A stretch of DNA of 64,000 nucleotides from Rhizophagus irregularis (GCF_026210795.1 NC_089446.1:744001-808000); one strand, 5' to 3'. Positions 45,547 through 58,567 are shown, counted from the stretch's first letter. The notes: generated by a model from the letters alone, not told the origin. A program made the numbers and translations.

Positions 45547-47201
45547 TTATGACGAAATAGGTAAATTCAACTTAATTTGAAATACTTCAAATTCTTCTAC
45601 AAAACATAATTCTTCAGTTTCTCTAATTTGTTTTTCATAAGAACTTTTTTTACAAGAAAATCCCAATGTGCCACCTTCAATACTATGGTTAAGGCCTGGA
45701 AAACGTGGAATTTGTCGAAGACGTTCGTCGAAAATCTTCTGTAATTCCAACCCTCCGACCTTTTTTAAGATTTCCTGCGTAAACTCCAGTTGATATTTAA
45801 AAAGTCCAAGGTCGATATGATGCATACGGTCGGGAACGCACGCTTCGTAAATATTCAGATTTCTAGATCACAATTACCAAATAATGGACCGACGTAATAA
45901 CTATTATATACAGCATTCTTTTCATCCACTACATGACTCAGAATATTATTATTATTCCTAAAACAGAATATAAAACTATCTTTAGTAATACCATAACCGT
46001 TAGATTTCCATTCAATGGGATTATAACCTCCAAAAATTTCGTTACCGTTTTTCACTTTAATAATTGTCACAGTACGAGATTTATTATCACATTTTTCATA
46101 GAATTCTTTAAATACATCAAATCCGGCAAGTGTTTCATGAGATCCACGATATAATTGAATTTGTATGAAGTTGTTAATTCATCTGATTTATCGATCCATT
46201 TTGAGATTAATTCAGCTTTTTGAAGTGTAATGATCTTAGAATCAATATTTGTTTCATTAATCTCTTTAGAAGTACTAGGTTCTGATTTCTCGTTATCACT
46301 ATCCAAAAAATAATCTAATGAATGAATCCTCTGATAGAATCTTTTTAAAAGGTTTTACTTTTTTCGAAAATTCTTTAGAATTCATTTCACGGAATTTAAT
46401 TAAAGGAATAATATTTTTTGAGGTATTCTCTAAAGCTATGAATTGATCTTTTGTAAATTCTTTAGTATTAGAGGGAAGTTCTGGATTCTGTGCAAGACCC
46501 CATTTAACCACATGTTCCCAAATTTGTACTACTCTCATTTGAGCATTTTTATTTTGAATAAGCGAAACCAAAAGTTTTTCTGAAATTGTGGAAAAGTTTG
46601 GAGAATTAAAAATCTTACTTGGATCTTTAGAAATTAGATCATTACAATATTTTTGAAGTTGCGAAAAAGAGTCATCCTCAAAGCTCGTTTGATATATAAT
46701 ATTAAAATTTTGTCAGTTTCCTTTATTTTCAATCAATAAAGATTCCAAATATGGGGTTAATTCTTTGAGACCAAGTTTACTGGCAACAACCAAGATTTTA
46801 ATGATAACTGAAGTATCATATTCTTTCAAAGAAAGCCTCCCTCCATAAATATATCTAAAAAAAAATAACAAGTTTGTAAATTATAAATATATTTATTAAA
46901 TAACATCGTTCATTATATAATTTAATTTTATATTACTTACTTTAAGATTATATCAAAAATATTAGGAGAAATATCTGTTAATTTTAATATGTACCAAAGC
47001 TCCATCATCACTCTTTTTATTAGTTGATAATATTCTTTGCAAATAAGGAGAACAACAATTAAAAATAATCATATGAGCACGAAATGTTTTTACGTTAGGG
47101 TCGCTTCCAACTTCAATTATAATATCATGATATCCATTATTATCGTTTAAAGTTCCAAGTAAATTTTCAGTCAAGTTTGGTAAAAGTTCATTATCGACCA
47201 T
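45547..47201 (-). pseudogene. BTB-BACK-TLDc gene, broken by several lesions and a transposon fragment
   Basis: The start MVDNELLPNLTENLLGTLND at 47201 opens a BTB domain (YHDIIIEV, FRAHMIIFNCCSPYLQRIL). It is followed by an intron 46940-46855, a BACK-like part (YIYGGRLSLKEYDTSVIIKI, ASKLGLKELTPYL) and a TLDc domain (IFGGYNPIEW, DSFIFCF, GPLFGNCDL ... SSYEKQIRETEE, EEFEVFQI). These proteins typically act as adaptors, with BTB linking to cullin-3. Lesions: a frameshift near 46980, TGA at 46713-46715, a 4-bp repeat (AATG twice, 46317-46324) causing a frameshift, a frameshift near 46165, and a foreign insert in the TLDc domain. The gene cannot give a normal product. Confidence 0.75.
45685..45860 (-). 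mobile_element. transposase fragment inserted in the TLDc domain
   Basis: Between GNCDLEI and GGTLGFSCKKSSYEK the minus strand encodes NIYEACVPDRMHHIDLGLFK, then YQLEFTQEIL and LQKIFDERLRQIPRFPGL. This phrase is typical of Plavaka/KDZ-like CACTA-type transposases of fungi (from memory). It is in the same frame as the TLDc tail, so the insert and the tail form one open frame of 92 residues. Confidence 0.55.
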
Positions 47202-47312
47202 TATAAATTTTTTATTTTCAATGAAAGAAATGAAAAAAAAACCAGAAATGAATGGAATGAAAATCATTGCAGATCGTTGATAAATTTAAAATAGTCGAAT
47301 TTACAACCAGCG

Positions 47313-47690
47313 TTATAAATGATCGACATAATTTGCTAACTCTTGAGGTGGATTATCATAAATAACTGTATTGCTAGGAAAACAATGATAAATTTTCGCT
47401 ATATCTAATATATATATAATTAGCTGAGGCTTTTTCATCCAAATTTGGACTTATGGTTAGATCAAATGTAAAATCTAATATAAAAACGCACAATTCTTCA
47501 TAATTTTTCATTTTAAGATATGATTGCCAGGATATGATCATCATTTTTGACACAGAAAAATCTATCGAATTATTTGATATGAGGGTTAAAATACAATGGC
47601 TATGAAAAAATGAAAAATTATAATGGCCAATTAATAAAGAAAACTCGTAATTATTGAAAAAAATATTTAGATTTTAAAATTTTCTCACTC
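47313..47690 (-). pseudogene. unidentified coding fragment with a frameshift at a TA repeat
   Basis: The minus strand reads HYNFSFFHSHCILTLISNNS, IDFSVSKMMIISWQSYLKMK, and FDLTISPNLDEKASANYI. At a TATATATATA run near 47410 the frame shifts to IAKIYHCFPSNTVIYDNPPQ, then ELANYVDHL and a stop at 47313. The composition looks like real protein on both sides. The family is not recognised. Confidence 0.4.
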
Positions 47691-49973
47691 TTGTCACATA
47701 CTATCATACGGTTCATTCAATTCTACGATGTGGTGTTACGTTTTAACAAAACAAGAAAAGAATAACTATAATCGATCATGATGATCTTTGTCTACCACTG
47801 AAGTTAAAACGATAATTAATATTAACAATGTTACCCACTTGTAGCATGTTGATCTAACGATTTATGCAATATCTTTTAATCCACCATCCCGTTCCTAACA
47901 TCAATATTATGATTACTTTGGTCGGAAAGATGTAATTAAAATAAATATGATAATATTTTTATAATTATGTAACGTATTTATTGAGTGTATTATTATATAT
48001 TTATTGTAAAAATTATTTTAATTATTTAATATATCTAGAAAAAAAGGATCGATAAAAATCATTAAAAAAAATAAAAATCATTAAAAATAAAATCTTTTTC
48101 GTTCATTTCGTCGATTAAAATAAATGAATTCAATATATATATTATGAAAAAGAAACGCGCTATACATTTTTTGTATTTTTATTTTATATCATTGATTGAT
48201 AAAACAATTAAACATGCAATGGCCAATTCAGGAAATTAATTTGCACATTTTTTCTGATTTTCTGAATGTGTATTTAACTTATAGAAAACCCGGTACAGCT
48301 ATTAATAATTAATAACTCACCTTAACCTCTTTATCGAAATCTTTTAAAAAATGACAACCAGTTCTGATAAAAAATAAATAATAAAGATTTGAAGATAAAA
48401 TTGTCAGCGAAATATATCAATTACTTTACAGTTTAGTAGGATCCGAAAGTTTATTTAATTAAACGAGTAATAAGATATTAATATAATATAGTGTTATGGA
48501 AATTTATTGGAAAAATTTTTAAAATTTACAATTTTAATAAATGCATAAAATTATTATTCAAAATTTTTAAATATATAAGTGATATAATATAAATTAAACA
48601 AGATTTTAAAATAAAGTTAGCTTTAAGTTCTTTTGGTTTGTCTATTCTTTTCGATTCATTCAATTTTACTAATATATAATAACGTCTGTAATATTCTTTA
48701 TATTCTTTATATTCTTTTTTTTTCATTTTTGCCAGTTAATTATAATCGTATCATTATTTCGTATAGTTACTTCATATGATTAAATAAGAAAAATAGGATA
48801 AACTCCTTAAACTATAAGTTTGAATATAGATAAAAAGTAATTTACAACCTTTTTTTTAAATTATTTAATAAACAAGAATCCTTAACTTTTGTAACATGAT
48901 GCTAATATTATGAATAAACATATTTACGTGACATTCAATACAAAATGACGCAATAATTCCAAAAATATGTAAAATGAAATATTGCAAATATTGCTTGCTC
49001 TTGGCCAGTTATTAACTTACAACTGTTTCTCCTGAACACCACGTAGAGGTGGCAAGCTTCGTTCAGGGTAAAAAAGAAATCACTTACCTATAATCTTATA
49101 CAACCAGTTTATAATTAATAGGATTAAAAAAAAATAATAATAATATTTGGGTTGTTAAGAACAAAAATTGAGCAGAGACGTTCGGACATATAGATATATA
49201 TATAATATAACAACATTCACAACTTGACCAATTCTATATGTAAACTGTGTTTTTTTAGTTATGTTCTGGCCCCAGATACGACTACTTATGCACATGTGCA
49301 TCAAATCAAGAAAGAAAATTATAAAAGAAAATTATTTACATAAAAAATCAAAACAAATAAAAAAAAATGCACATGTGCATCAGAACAAGAAAGAAATTAT
49401 TTTTGTAAAATCAAAAATAAGCTTTCTCATCCCCCCATCTAATTATTTGGTTTACATATATACACAATACGTACTATGTACATACATACATAAAATACGT
49501 ACGTATATATACGTAATGTGGGAAAGTCGAACGAGCAATAAACACAGGTTTCTCGACTCAATTTTATTAGAAAAATTTGTTTAAGTATGGCTTTAACTTT
49601 TTTAAAGTTTTTAACGTGAAGTTGGTCGTACCTACGGTTTAAAATGAGATGTGGAGTTGGTTGCACCTTACCTATTACCATACTTAACAAGAAAAAAATA
49701 ATAAAAGAAAAAGAAAAGCGAGAAGGAATAAAAAAGGAGAGAGGAGTTGAAGAGAATAAAGAGAAAAAAGTGGTTATTTTATACTATATTTTACTTAACC
49801 ATGATGAGTCATGTTACAAACATGTAAACTCCAATAGTATAGAAAATAGACATGTGTTTGCAATAATTTCTCACGTAATCTTGTATATGACGTCAAATTT
49901 TATATACTATGGGCGTATATCAATCATTACATCACTAACTAAAACCCATTACTGCGTAACTTATTACAGTATA
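47691..49973. other. AT-rich stretch, no supported gene
   Basis: The palindrome ATGCACATGTGCAT occurs twice (about 49287 and 49367) followed each time by CAAGAAAGAAA, a short direct repeat. Frames at 48526-48726 and 49261-50051 show no domain and overlap on both strands. Confidence 0.35.
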
Positions 49974-50171
49974 CAGTCAGCCCCCTTTATAGTCACACCC
50001 CTTGGGACCGAAAAAAAAGGGTGTGATTATAAAAAAAGTCATATGTTGTGACTATAGAGGAGGTTTTTCTAATATATTTATTAGTACATTGGGCCAAAAT
50101 ATGGTGTGCTTATAAAGGGGAATTTTATATGTTGTGATTATACAGGGGGTGACTATATAGGGGGTCGACTG
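49974..50171. mobile_element. Tc1/mariner-type MITE
   Basis: 198 bp. The left end CAGTCAGCCCCCTTTATAGT and the reverse complement of the right end, CAGTCGACCCCCTATATAGT, are inverted repeats, flanked by TA on both sides (49972-49973, 50172-50173). The interior repeats the GTGTGATTATA/GGTGACTATA motif. No coding content. Confidence 0.75.
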
Positions 50172-50282
50172 TATTTTCAAAAATATTAGTGATGTACAAT
50201 CGTCTAAAACTCCTCTAATATAAACACAGAATTATAAGAATAATAAGTAAAAATTTTCTTAAAAGTCTTTTGAAACCTAACT

Positions 50283-51003
50283 AAATATAAAGGTAGATAA
50301 TCTATTATCAATAACTTGAAATACTTTATATTCCTCTATTTCAAAAGTTTCTCTATCAATGATTTTCTTTTCATATGAATGTTGCTTGCTTTTACCAACA
50401 ATATTATTAATAAAAGATCCTGATGATTTGATATACAAATCTTGTAACCAAAAATATGGTCCCTCATTTTTACTCCAAATGATTTCTTCCTTTTCAAAAT
50501 TGACTCGACTTAAAATAGGATTAAATCGATTTGTTAATGAAAATAAAAACTATTTGACGTTTTACATTGATAATTTTTTGTGGTTACGAGATCTTTCATC
50601 CGCTACCATTTTTGTACGACACCATTCTAATGGATTATATCCATCAATCTCTTGGGTGTAATTATAAGAACAGTTGGTCCCTTATTATCGCAATGTTTAT
50701 GGAATTTATCAATCCCAAAACTATCGCGACTAGCACGACAATTAACAGATAAGATTAAATTTAAAAGGTAAATCTTTAAAATGATAAGGTGTTCCTTTTT
50801 CTTATCAATCCAACTTGCTATTAATGCAACATCTGTAGTAATTAATAATCTTGGAGTCAAATATATATCTTGGCGGCAAAGCATTGGGGAAAGTCTGGAG
50901 GCTGAATTTGAAAAATATAGTAACTTCATCATCGAGACCATCAGGAAAAATATTTTTAAAATATACAAAATCTTTTTTAGTTAAAACGAGAAGTAATGAC
51001 AGG
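50283..51003 (-). pseudogene. TLDc-domain gene remnant
   Basis: On the minus strand in order: KDFVYFKNIFPDGLDDEV (frameshifted), PPRYIFDSKII, ASWIDKKK, SVNCRASRDSFGIDKFHKHC, DNKGPTVLIIT, IDGYNPLEWCRTKM, NRFNPILSRVNFEKEEIIWS, KNEGPYFWLQDLYIKSSGSF, HSYEKKIIDRETFEIEEYKV, FQVIDN. This is the C-terminal half of a BTB-TLDc protein. Several frame changes separate the pieces, so it is broken. Open frames on the plus strand across it are shadows. Confidence 0.65.
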
Positions 51004-53090
51004 CAATTGTATAATAATATGAATGTGATCTTTGGAGGTTTATAAATCTTATAATTTACAGGTTTCGTTATATTGTCTCCAAGTTCTTAGTGACACCTTC
51101 AAAAAAATCACCCGATATGCAGCTTCGATGGTTTCTCGTGGCCCAAAAATTCAGATCTTCTACCAGGAATGTGCAATCTAAAAGCAACTTTTTTGTCATT
51201 AGCAATAATTGTGTTGAACAATTGCTAACCTGGAACATAATTAGATTCATATGTCTGTAAAGTATAATTCGTATTTCACTTCTTTAATAACAATTTTTAA
51301 AACAATATTAATGCTTCTTGTTAAATATTTATTAAACAATTTATAATTTTCTTTTTTAGTAATATCTACATCTTAAAAACTATATATTAATAACTTTTTT
51401 TTTAAAAAAAAAAAGAGCTGTGATGCCATTATCTCTAAGTTTCCAACTCAAACTTTGAAAATCTCATATTTCTTCCCTTGGATTTTTTTTACGATCCATT
51501 ATACGCAGTGATAGAGCTGGTTACCAAATAGAATTTTGGTTATTCTCGAATTTACTTAAAATTTCTCTAAATTTTAATAAGTACTTGCGGAAAACAGAAT
51601 TATTAGGTGTATTTACGAGTAGCACACTTAAAAATCTACAAAATTTTGTTATTTTTTTAAATTTATTTTTATCCAATAATTTGTTATATTAATAAACACC
51701 TTTAAATATTCATTTGAACTACTTAAAATATTTAAAGCGATATATTTTAATGATAGTTTCGTCCATTAAATCAATGTATTAATAAGGCGGCGCAAAGTAT
51801 AATGTCAAGAAGTATATAATATTTATCGTACGGTTATATATGAACATAACATGTTTTAATTTTAGATATTTTCTATAGTATATTGACTAAAATTTATTCA
51901 TAGTATCAAATAAACTATATTGATTTATGTTAAATGTAATATTATATACACATATAATACATATTTTACTATTGATTTACGTTAAAGGTAATATTACAAT
52001 TATTAAAAATATTTCCTTGTAAGAATTCCTTAATAGAGTCATTATCCAATTGGATATTTTGCGACTTTTGAAGAAATAAATGAAAGAAAGAATTTATCAT
52101 TTGATTTAAATAGATTTTACTGATACAATAGACTTCCTGTTATGGTCAGTGCCGTACGATAATAATATTATAATATGTGGTAATCTCACTTATTTTAAAA
52201 TTTTTCCACGTAAGTGGCAAAATTTATAACCGATCAGTCCAATCATCCATTAATCCATGTTAAATTAAGTGATATTACTCTCACCCTGTACTATAATATA
52301 TTAATAAAAAATACCTAATGTTTTCCCATATTAGTATTGATATGATTTTATTTTTAATTTTAACATTACACCTCGTGAAAAAAAAGATCAGTTGTTCATC
52401 GATTAATCATTCAAATAATTAATTGTTCATTAGATTGTTTATTTAGAAATTGGAGATGAAAAATCAACCACTACAACTACAAACGTTCAATCAAGATCAA
52501 GTAAGAATATGTTGCTGAAAAAGTTTCCCGAAAGATTATAAGTAGTGTCTTGTGTAAGAATATAATCCGCTTAAAATTACGTTAATTTAGAGTTTTATAT
52601 TTTATCACGTACGCGTATCAGCGTGCTAACTCTTTCGTATTAGTCATTTTTATAAATTATTTTGGGAATAAATATTAATAATAAAAAAGTACTCCTACTT
52701 CATGTGTGCAATATATTTCCGCCCATTTAATGGATAAAAGCATCGCAACCTTAGTATTTCTTTTTATAAAGCTTCTTAATAACAAATATGACTACTGGTC
52801 ATAATCATATTTCCATTACTGGTTTCTTCGTACTAATAATGAAAATATTGTTTTAATGTAAATAATGTAATATAGCAAATAAAAATATTATAAATTCCTT
52901 TTTTTTACTATAGTTAAAATGTTGTACTTTTTTAAAGAGCATCAGACTGGCAAATTTAACCCACGAAAAAAGTACGATCAGACCAGAAAATTAAGGATTT
53001 TTTTCTTTTCTTTTGGCATACTATTTTTGGAGAACTTATCCAAGAAGGGCTCAGAATATTATCACTTTATTTTAATTAGAAACCACTTAT
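51004..53090. other. AT-rich stretch, no supported gene
   Basis: Minus-strand scraps such as RLHIPGRRSEFLGHEKPSKL (about 51120-51180) and NSVFRKYLLKFREILSKFEN (about 51535-51595) look coding but have no start, splice sites or family that I can support. Confidence 0.3.
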
Positions 53091-53109
53091 TATAGGACGA
53101 ACAATTAAA

Positions 53110-53455
53110 TAAAAAATTAAATTTAAATACATATTTTAAATTACATTTACTATAATTAAACATACATTTACTATATAACTTAAACTTGCATTTACTATAC
53201 TTAATATTTAAATTACATTTACTATAATTAAACATACATTTACTATATAACTTAAACTTGCATTTACTATACTTAATATTTAAATTACATTTACTATAAT
53301 TAAACATACATTTACTATATCTTAAACTTGCATTTACTATACTAAATATTTATATCTTAAATTTGCATTTACTATATCTTAAACTTGCATTTACTATACT
53401 TAATATTTAAATTACATTTACTATATCTTAAATTTGCATTTACTATGGCTTAATT
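53110..53455. repeat. minisatellite of CATTTACTATA units
   Basis: The words AATTAAACATACATTTACTA, TATAACTTAAACTTGCATTT and ACTATACTTAATATTTAAAT recur in a higher-order unit of about 73 bp (three to four copies), which decays into shorter 24-bp steps toward 53455. The YSKC-repeat open frame on the minus strand is produced by the array. Confidence 0.75.
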
Positions 53456-53664
53456 TTTGTTCATAATTTTGATACCATTTTTGTAAAATCAGTTTTTAAT
53501 AGATAAAAATCCTTACCAAAATTTTTATGACTGTATTTTCTTTGTTAAAAATTATATGTATTATAATGTTTCATAAATTTTAGGATGATATGTTTATATA
53601 CTTTGATAAATATTTAAAATGCTTATTTCATAAAATATAATATAACTTATTAATATAATTGATT

Positions 53665-56600
53665 TTAGTCTTCAAAATTTTTTAATTCTTTTTTTTCCTG
53701 TTCTAATTCTGATTTCAATTCATATATATTCTTTTTCAGCGAATTTATTTCTTCTGTCTTCATTCCTTCTTGAGAATTAGTGGTAAATTTAAAAATTTCA
53801 TATTTATCAATATTAAAAGAATTTGACTTAAGAATATTTTCAATTATAAACTTAACTTTCAAGTCTTTGTTGTTTTGAGCAATTTTCATTAAGGAATTAT
53901 AATTTTTTTTCAGCTGTACTAATTTATTATTAAGGATATTTTGAAATTCTTTATCAAACTTATTATTATCCATACCAACTATATTAACTATATTGCTAAT
54001 AGTATTTCCAGCAACTGACATAACTCTTCCAATAAAATAATTAATTATTTCATTTTGATTATATTCTTCTTTATTAGTAAAAGTATTAATGAATTCCTCT
54101 TGTAAAATTAAAATATCACTTTTAATTTTTAAAAAATTAGTAATTTGATTGAGAACATCCTTAGCATTTTTTTCATAAATTAATCTATTTACTAATTTTT
54201 TTCTTTCTTCTGTTAACTTTTTAATACATTCATAATCCAAATCAATCAGTTTTTGTTCTAATTGCATTTCAATTTGTTCTTTTTCAATTATTTTTTGTTC
54301 CAATTGAGTAATTTTTTCTTCCATTTTGGGTTTTTCTAAGTTAGAAAACTTTTGATTTTGTAAAAGAACTTCATTCATAATTTGGGGTTGACTTGGATCA
54401 TTTTCTTTTTGTTTAATCAAACTTTCTAGCTGTAATTTTAATTGTTGAATAGAACTTTTTGTTTCAATTAATTGAACATGCCAATTCTTTTTTTCTTGTT
54501 CTAACTGACCGATTTGAATTTGAGCTTGCCGATTAGTCAGCTCATTTTGTTTTAACTCTTTCTTTTCCGTTTGAATATTTTGATTTGATACTGATGATGA
54601 TTTTTCCTTTTGTTTAATTATATTTTCTTGCTGAGATTCTAGTTCTTGAACTATGGTTTTAAGTTGGATTAATTGATCTTGTAATTTATTTTTTTCTCTC
54701 ATTTGACTTTGAACTTGGTCATTAATTGGTTTAAACATCTCAATTAAATAGCCAGCTAAAGATTGCTTGTCGTTTTCCAAACAAGTAATTTGAGCTTGTA
54801 GAGTATTTTCTTTTTCTTCAAATTCTCTATTTTGTACATCTAAAGTAAGTTTCAGATTTTGATAATCTTGTTCAAATTGAGAATTTCTTTGTTGTAAATT
54901 AATTAATTCCATTCGAATTTTTTGATATGCTAAATGCATTTCTTTCAACTCCTTTTGGTTAATTCCAATTTCCATTTGAGAACTTTCATAATAAGATTTA
55001 GCAATTGTCTCTAGTTTAAGATTTTCATTCTTTACTTGCTCATAATTAATTTGAGATTGACTTAATTCATTTTCTAATTGCTCTTTTTGTTTAATTATAC
55101 TTTCTTGTTGAGATTTTAATTCTTGAATGTAAGCTTCAGTTTGTTTTAATTGATCTTGCAAAATATTTTTCTCTTGATTTAACTGACTGATTTGAGTTTG
55201 AACTTGTTGATTAGTCATTTTATTTTGTTTTAACTGCTCAGTTAGTTTGCTAGTTAAAGTTTGCTTTTCATCTTGCAAACAAGTAATTTGAGCTTGCAAA
55301 GTATTCTCTTTTTCCGCAAATTTTCTATTTTTTACATCTAAAGTAAATTTCAGATTTTGATAATCTTGTTCAAATTGAGAATTTCTTTGTTGTAAATTAG
55401 TTAATTCCATTTGAACATTTTGATATACTAAATGCATTTCTTTTAACTCTTTTTGCTTAATTCCAATTTCCATTTGAGAACTTTCATAGTAAGTTTTAGC
55501 AATTGTCTCTAGTTTAAGATTTTCATCATTTATTTGCTCAGAATTAATTTTGGATTGATTTAATTCATTTTCTAATTGCTCTTTTTGTTTAATTATACTT
55601 TCTTGTTGGGATTTTAATTCCTGTTCAGTTTGTTTTAATTGATCTTGAAGTTTGGTTTTCTCTTGGTTTAACTGACTGATTTGAATTTGAACTTGTTTTA
55701 ACTGCTCTGTTAGATCACCATTTAAAGTTTGCTTTTCGTCTTGCAAACAAGTAATTTGAGCTTGTAAAGTATTTTCTTTTTCTTCAAATTCTCTATTTTG
55801 TACATCTAAAGTAAGTTTCAGATTTTGATAATCTTGTTCAAATTGAGAATTTCTTTGTTGTAAATTAATTAATTCCATTTGAACATTTTGGTATACTAAA
55901 TGCATTTCTTTCAACTCTTTTTGCTTAATTCCAATTTCCATTTGAGAATTTTCGTAATAAGATTTAGCAATTTTTTCTAGTTTAAGATTTTCATCATTTA
56001 TTTGCTCATAATTAATTTTGGATTGATTTAATTCATTTTCTAATTGCTCTTTTTGTTTGATTATACTTTCAAGCTGAGATTTTAATTCTTCTTCTGTTCG
56101 TTTGAATTGATCTTGAAAATTAATTTTTTCTTGATTTAACTGACTTATTTGAGTTTGAACTTGTTGATTTGTCAGTTTATTTTGTTTTAATTGCTCAGTT
56201 AGATCACCAGTTAAAGTTTGCTTTTCATCTTGCAAACAAGTGATTTGAGCTTTCAAAGAATTTTCCTTTTCGACAAATTCTTTATCTTGTATATCTAAAG
56301 TAAATTTCAGACTTTGATAATCTTTTTCAAATTGAGAATTTTTTTGTTGTAAATTAATTAATTCCATTTGAATATTTTGATATGCTAAATACATTTCTTC
56401 TAATTCTTTTTGTTTAATTTTAATTTCCATTTGAGAACTTTTATAATAAGTTTCAGCAATTTTTTCAAATTTTTTCTTAGTATCCTTTTCTTTTTGTTTT
56501 AATTTAAGAAATTTTAATTTTTGAAATTCAAGAATTTCATTTGATTTTCCATCTGTAAAACTAAGCAAACGACTCTTATAATATGCTTGTGGATGAGATT

Positions 56601-57658
56601 CAATAATATTATGATTATTATTAGAAGAAATTGGTGATTTTATGAATTTCATAATATTACTTTTTAATTCTTCATTTATTGGAATACCATCAAAAATCCA
56701 ATTTTTAATAATATTTAAAATTTCTAATGAAGATGGCCTTTTTAATGGATCCTTATTCCAACATTTTTTCATCAAATCTATATAACATTGTGGAGTATTC
56801 TCAATAATTTCAGGACGTTCATCTTTACAAATACTTAAACAAAGTTGAAGATCATGAGCTCTATTATTAAATGGTGGAACGCCAGATGTAAATTCCCACA
56901 TAATCATAGAAAAACTATAAATATCACTAGATAAAGTATAAGATTGACTTAATAAAACTTCAGGTGCCATAAATGGTATAACACCATAAACATTATTTTT
57001 TCTTAAAGATTTTTCGGGTCTACATAATCCTAAATCAGAAATATAAACTTCATCATACTCATTTTTTTCATATTTATGTAATAAAATATTACCATCATGA
57101 AAATCATAATGAATAAGATTTTTTTTATGAATTCTATTAAGTCCAGAAATAATTTTATATAATATATATAATCTTTTTTTCCAATCATTATTGATTATTT
57201 CTATTAAACATCCTCTTAAATTACCCTTATTGGCATAATTCATTATTATCATATATTTTAAAGTATCTGGATTTTTTGTAAATCCATATAAATTAATAAA
57301 TTCGAATTTTCTTAAACATTCTTTATAATGTTTCAACTATAATAAAATATATAATATTAAATAAAATTAGTAAATATATATAAATTATAATTATAAATTT
57401 ATAAATTAAAAAAAAAGAAAAGAAATAGTGTTTTATCATACTTCATTTAAAAATTCATTTAAACTTTCATTTGAATTATTAAAATAATTTAGATGTTTAA
57501 GAACTACTCCATAATCTTCATATATGGCTTTATATATAATACCAAATACTCCTTCATCAAGTTTTTCGACATCTTTAAATTTATTATAAGGAATCCAAAC
57601 TAAACTCTTATTTTCAATAATAAATTTATCAATAATTTCGTTTCCGCTAGTTCCAAAT
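53665..57658 (-). CDS. TKL-type kinase with HYD loop and repeated coiled-coil tail
   Basis: Two firm exons on the minus strand, 57658-57442 and 57336-53665, join in frame across GTATGA...TTATAG. The first carries FGTSGNEIIDKF, WIPYNKF and a glycine loop LDEGVFGIIYKA with VVLKHL. The second gives 1,223 residues: YGFTKNPDTLKYMI, HYDFHDGN (Tyr replaces the Arg of HRD), SDLG, MAPE and CWNKDPLKRP, then a coiled coil of over 800 residues. About four near-identical blocks of 150-170 residues start at YYKSSQMEI, YYENSQMEI, YYESSQMEI and YYESSQMEI. The HYD change would alter the loop that senses activation-segment phosphorylation, but Asp and Asn remain. I infer a scaffold-like kinase that oligomerises through the tail. 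The true start lies upstream, through the microexon array. The second exon does not begin with a start codon. Confidence 0.8.
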
Positions 57659-58567
57659 CTTTTTTAAATAAATTACGTTAGAATTTGTATTAAAAAACTA
57701 ATTATAATACTGAATAACATAAAATATTACTTACTCTAAAAATTAAAAATAGAATTTTAATAAATGAATAAAATAAAATAAATTAGCTTAGTTAATTTTA
57801 CTATATAAGAACGATATATAATAACTTCAGATCAAAATTACCGACTAAAGTAAGATTACCAAATTTTTTTTTTTTGAAAAAAAAAAGAATTTAATTAAAA
57901 TTGTAAGTATAAAATATTAATATAATCAACAAACAATATTTATCAAATAAAATATATATTTATACTACTTACAAGCTATATATTTAAATAATATTTTAAA
58001 TGAAAAAATTTAATTAGTTTAAATTATTATATAAAATATTCAGTTAGAGTAAAAATAAATAACTTTGTAAACTTACGAGCTAAAATATTTAATTAATTTT
58101 TCAAATAAAAATTTTTAAAATTAGTTTAAACCATTTATAAATAAATGGAATTAAATAAGTAACTTATAACTTACAAGCTAAAATATTTAAATGATTTTTT
58201 AAAATAAAAAATTTAGTTAGTTAAACTATATATAAATATTATATAAAGCAAATAGAATTAAATAAAATAAAATAAAATATGAACTTACATCCTATATTTT
58301 AAATATATTTTTTTAATCACGAATTAAATTGGTTTCAAATTATATACGAAATATTATATAAATATAATAAATAATTTATGACGACTTACGCTCTATATAT
58401 ATAATTTTTAAATAAAAAATTCAGTTAAATTAGTATATACAGTATATAAATAATATAATATAAATATGGTAAAATTAAATAAATAACTTTTAACCTACCA
58501 ACTAAAATAGTTAATTGATTTTTTTTTAAAATAAAATTTCGGTTAGTTTAAATTACATATAAAACAC

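Noticed and set aside
49261-50051. Several overlapping frames on both strands
   Set aside because: Low-complexity K/I-rich translations, partly inside the mariner MITE; no shared motif or splice support.
50359-51045. Plus-strand frames opposite the TLDc remnant
   Set aside because: The minus strand carries clear TLDc motifs in order; the plus-strand frames are shadows.
53062-53307. YSKC-repeat protein on the minus strand
   Set aside because: It is the translation of the CATTTACTATA minisatellite; unit length and frame coincide by chance.
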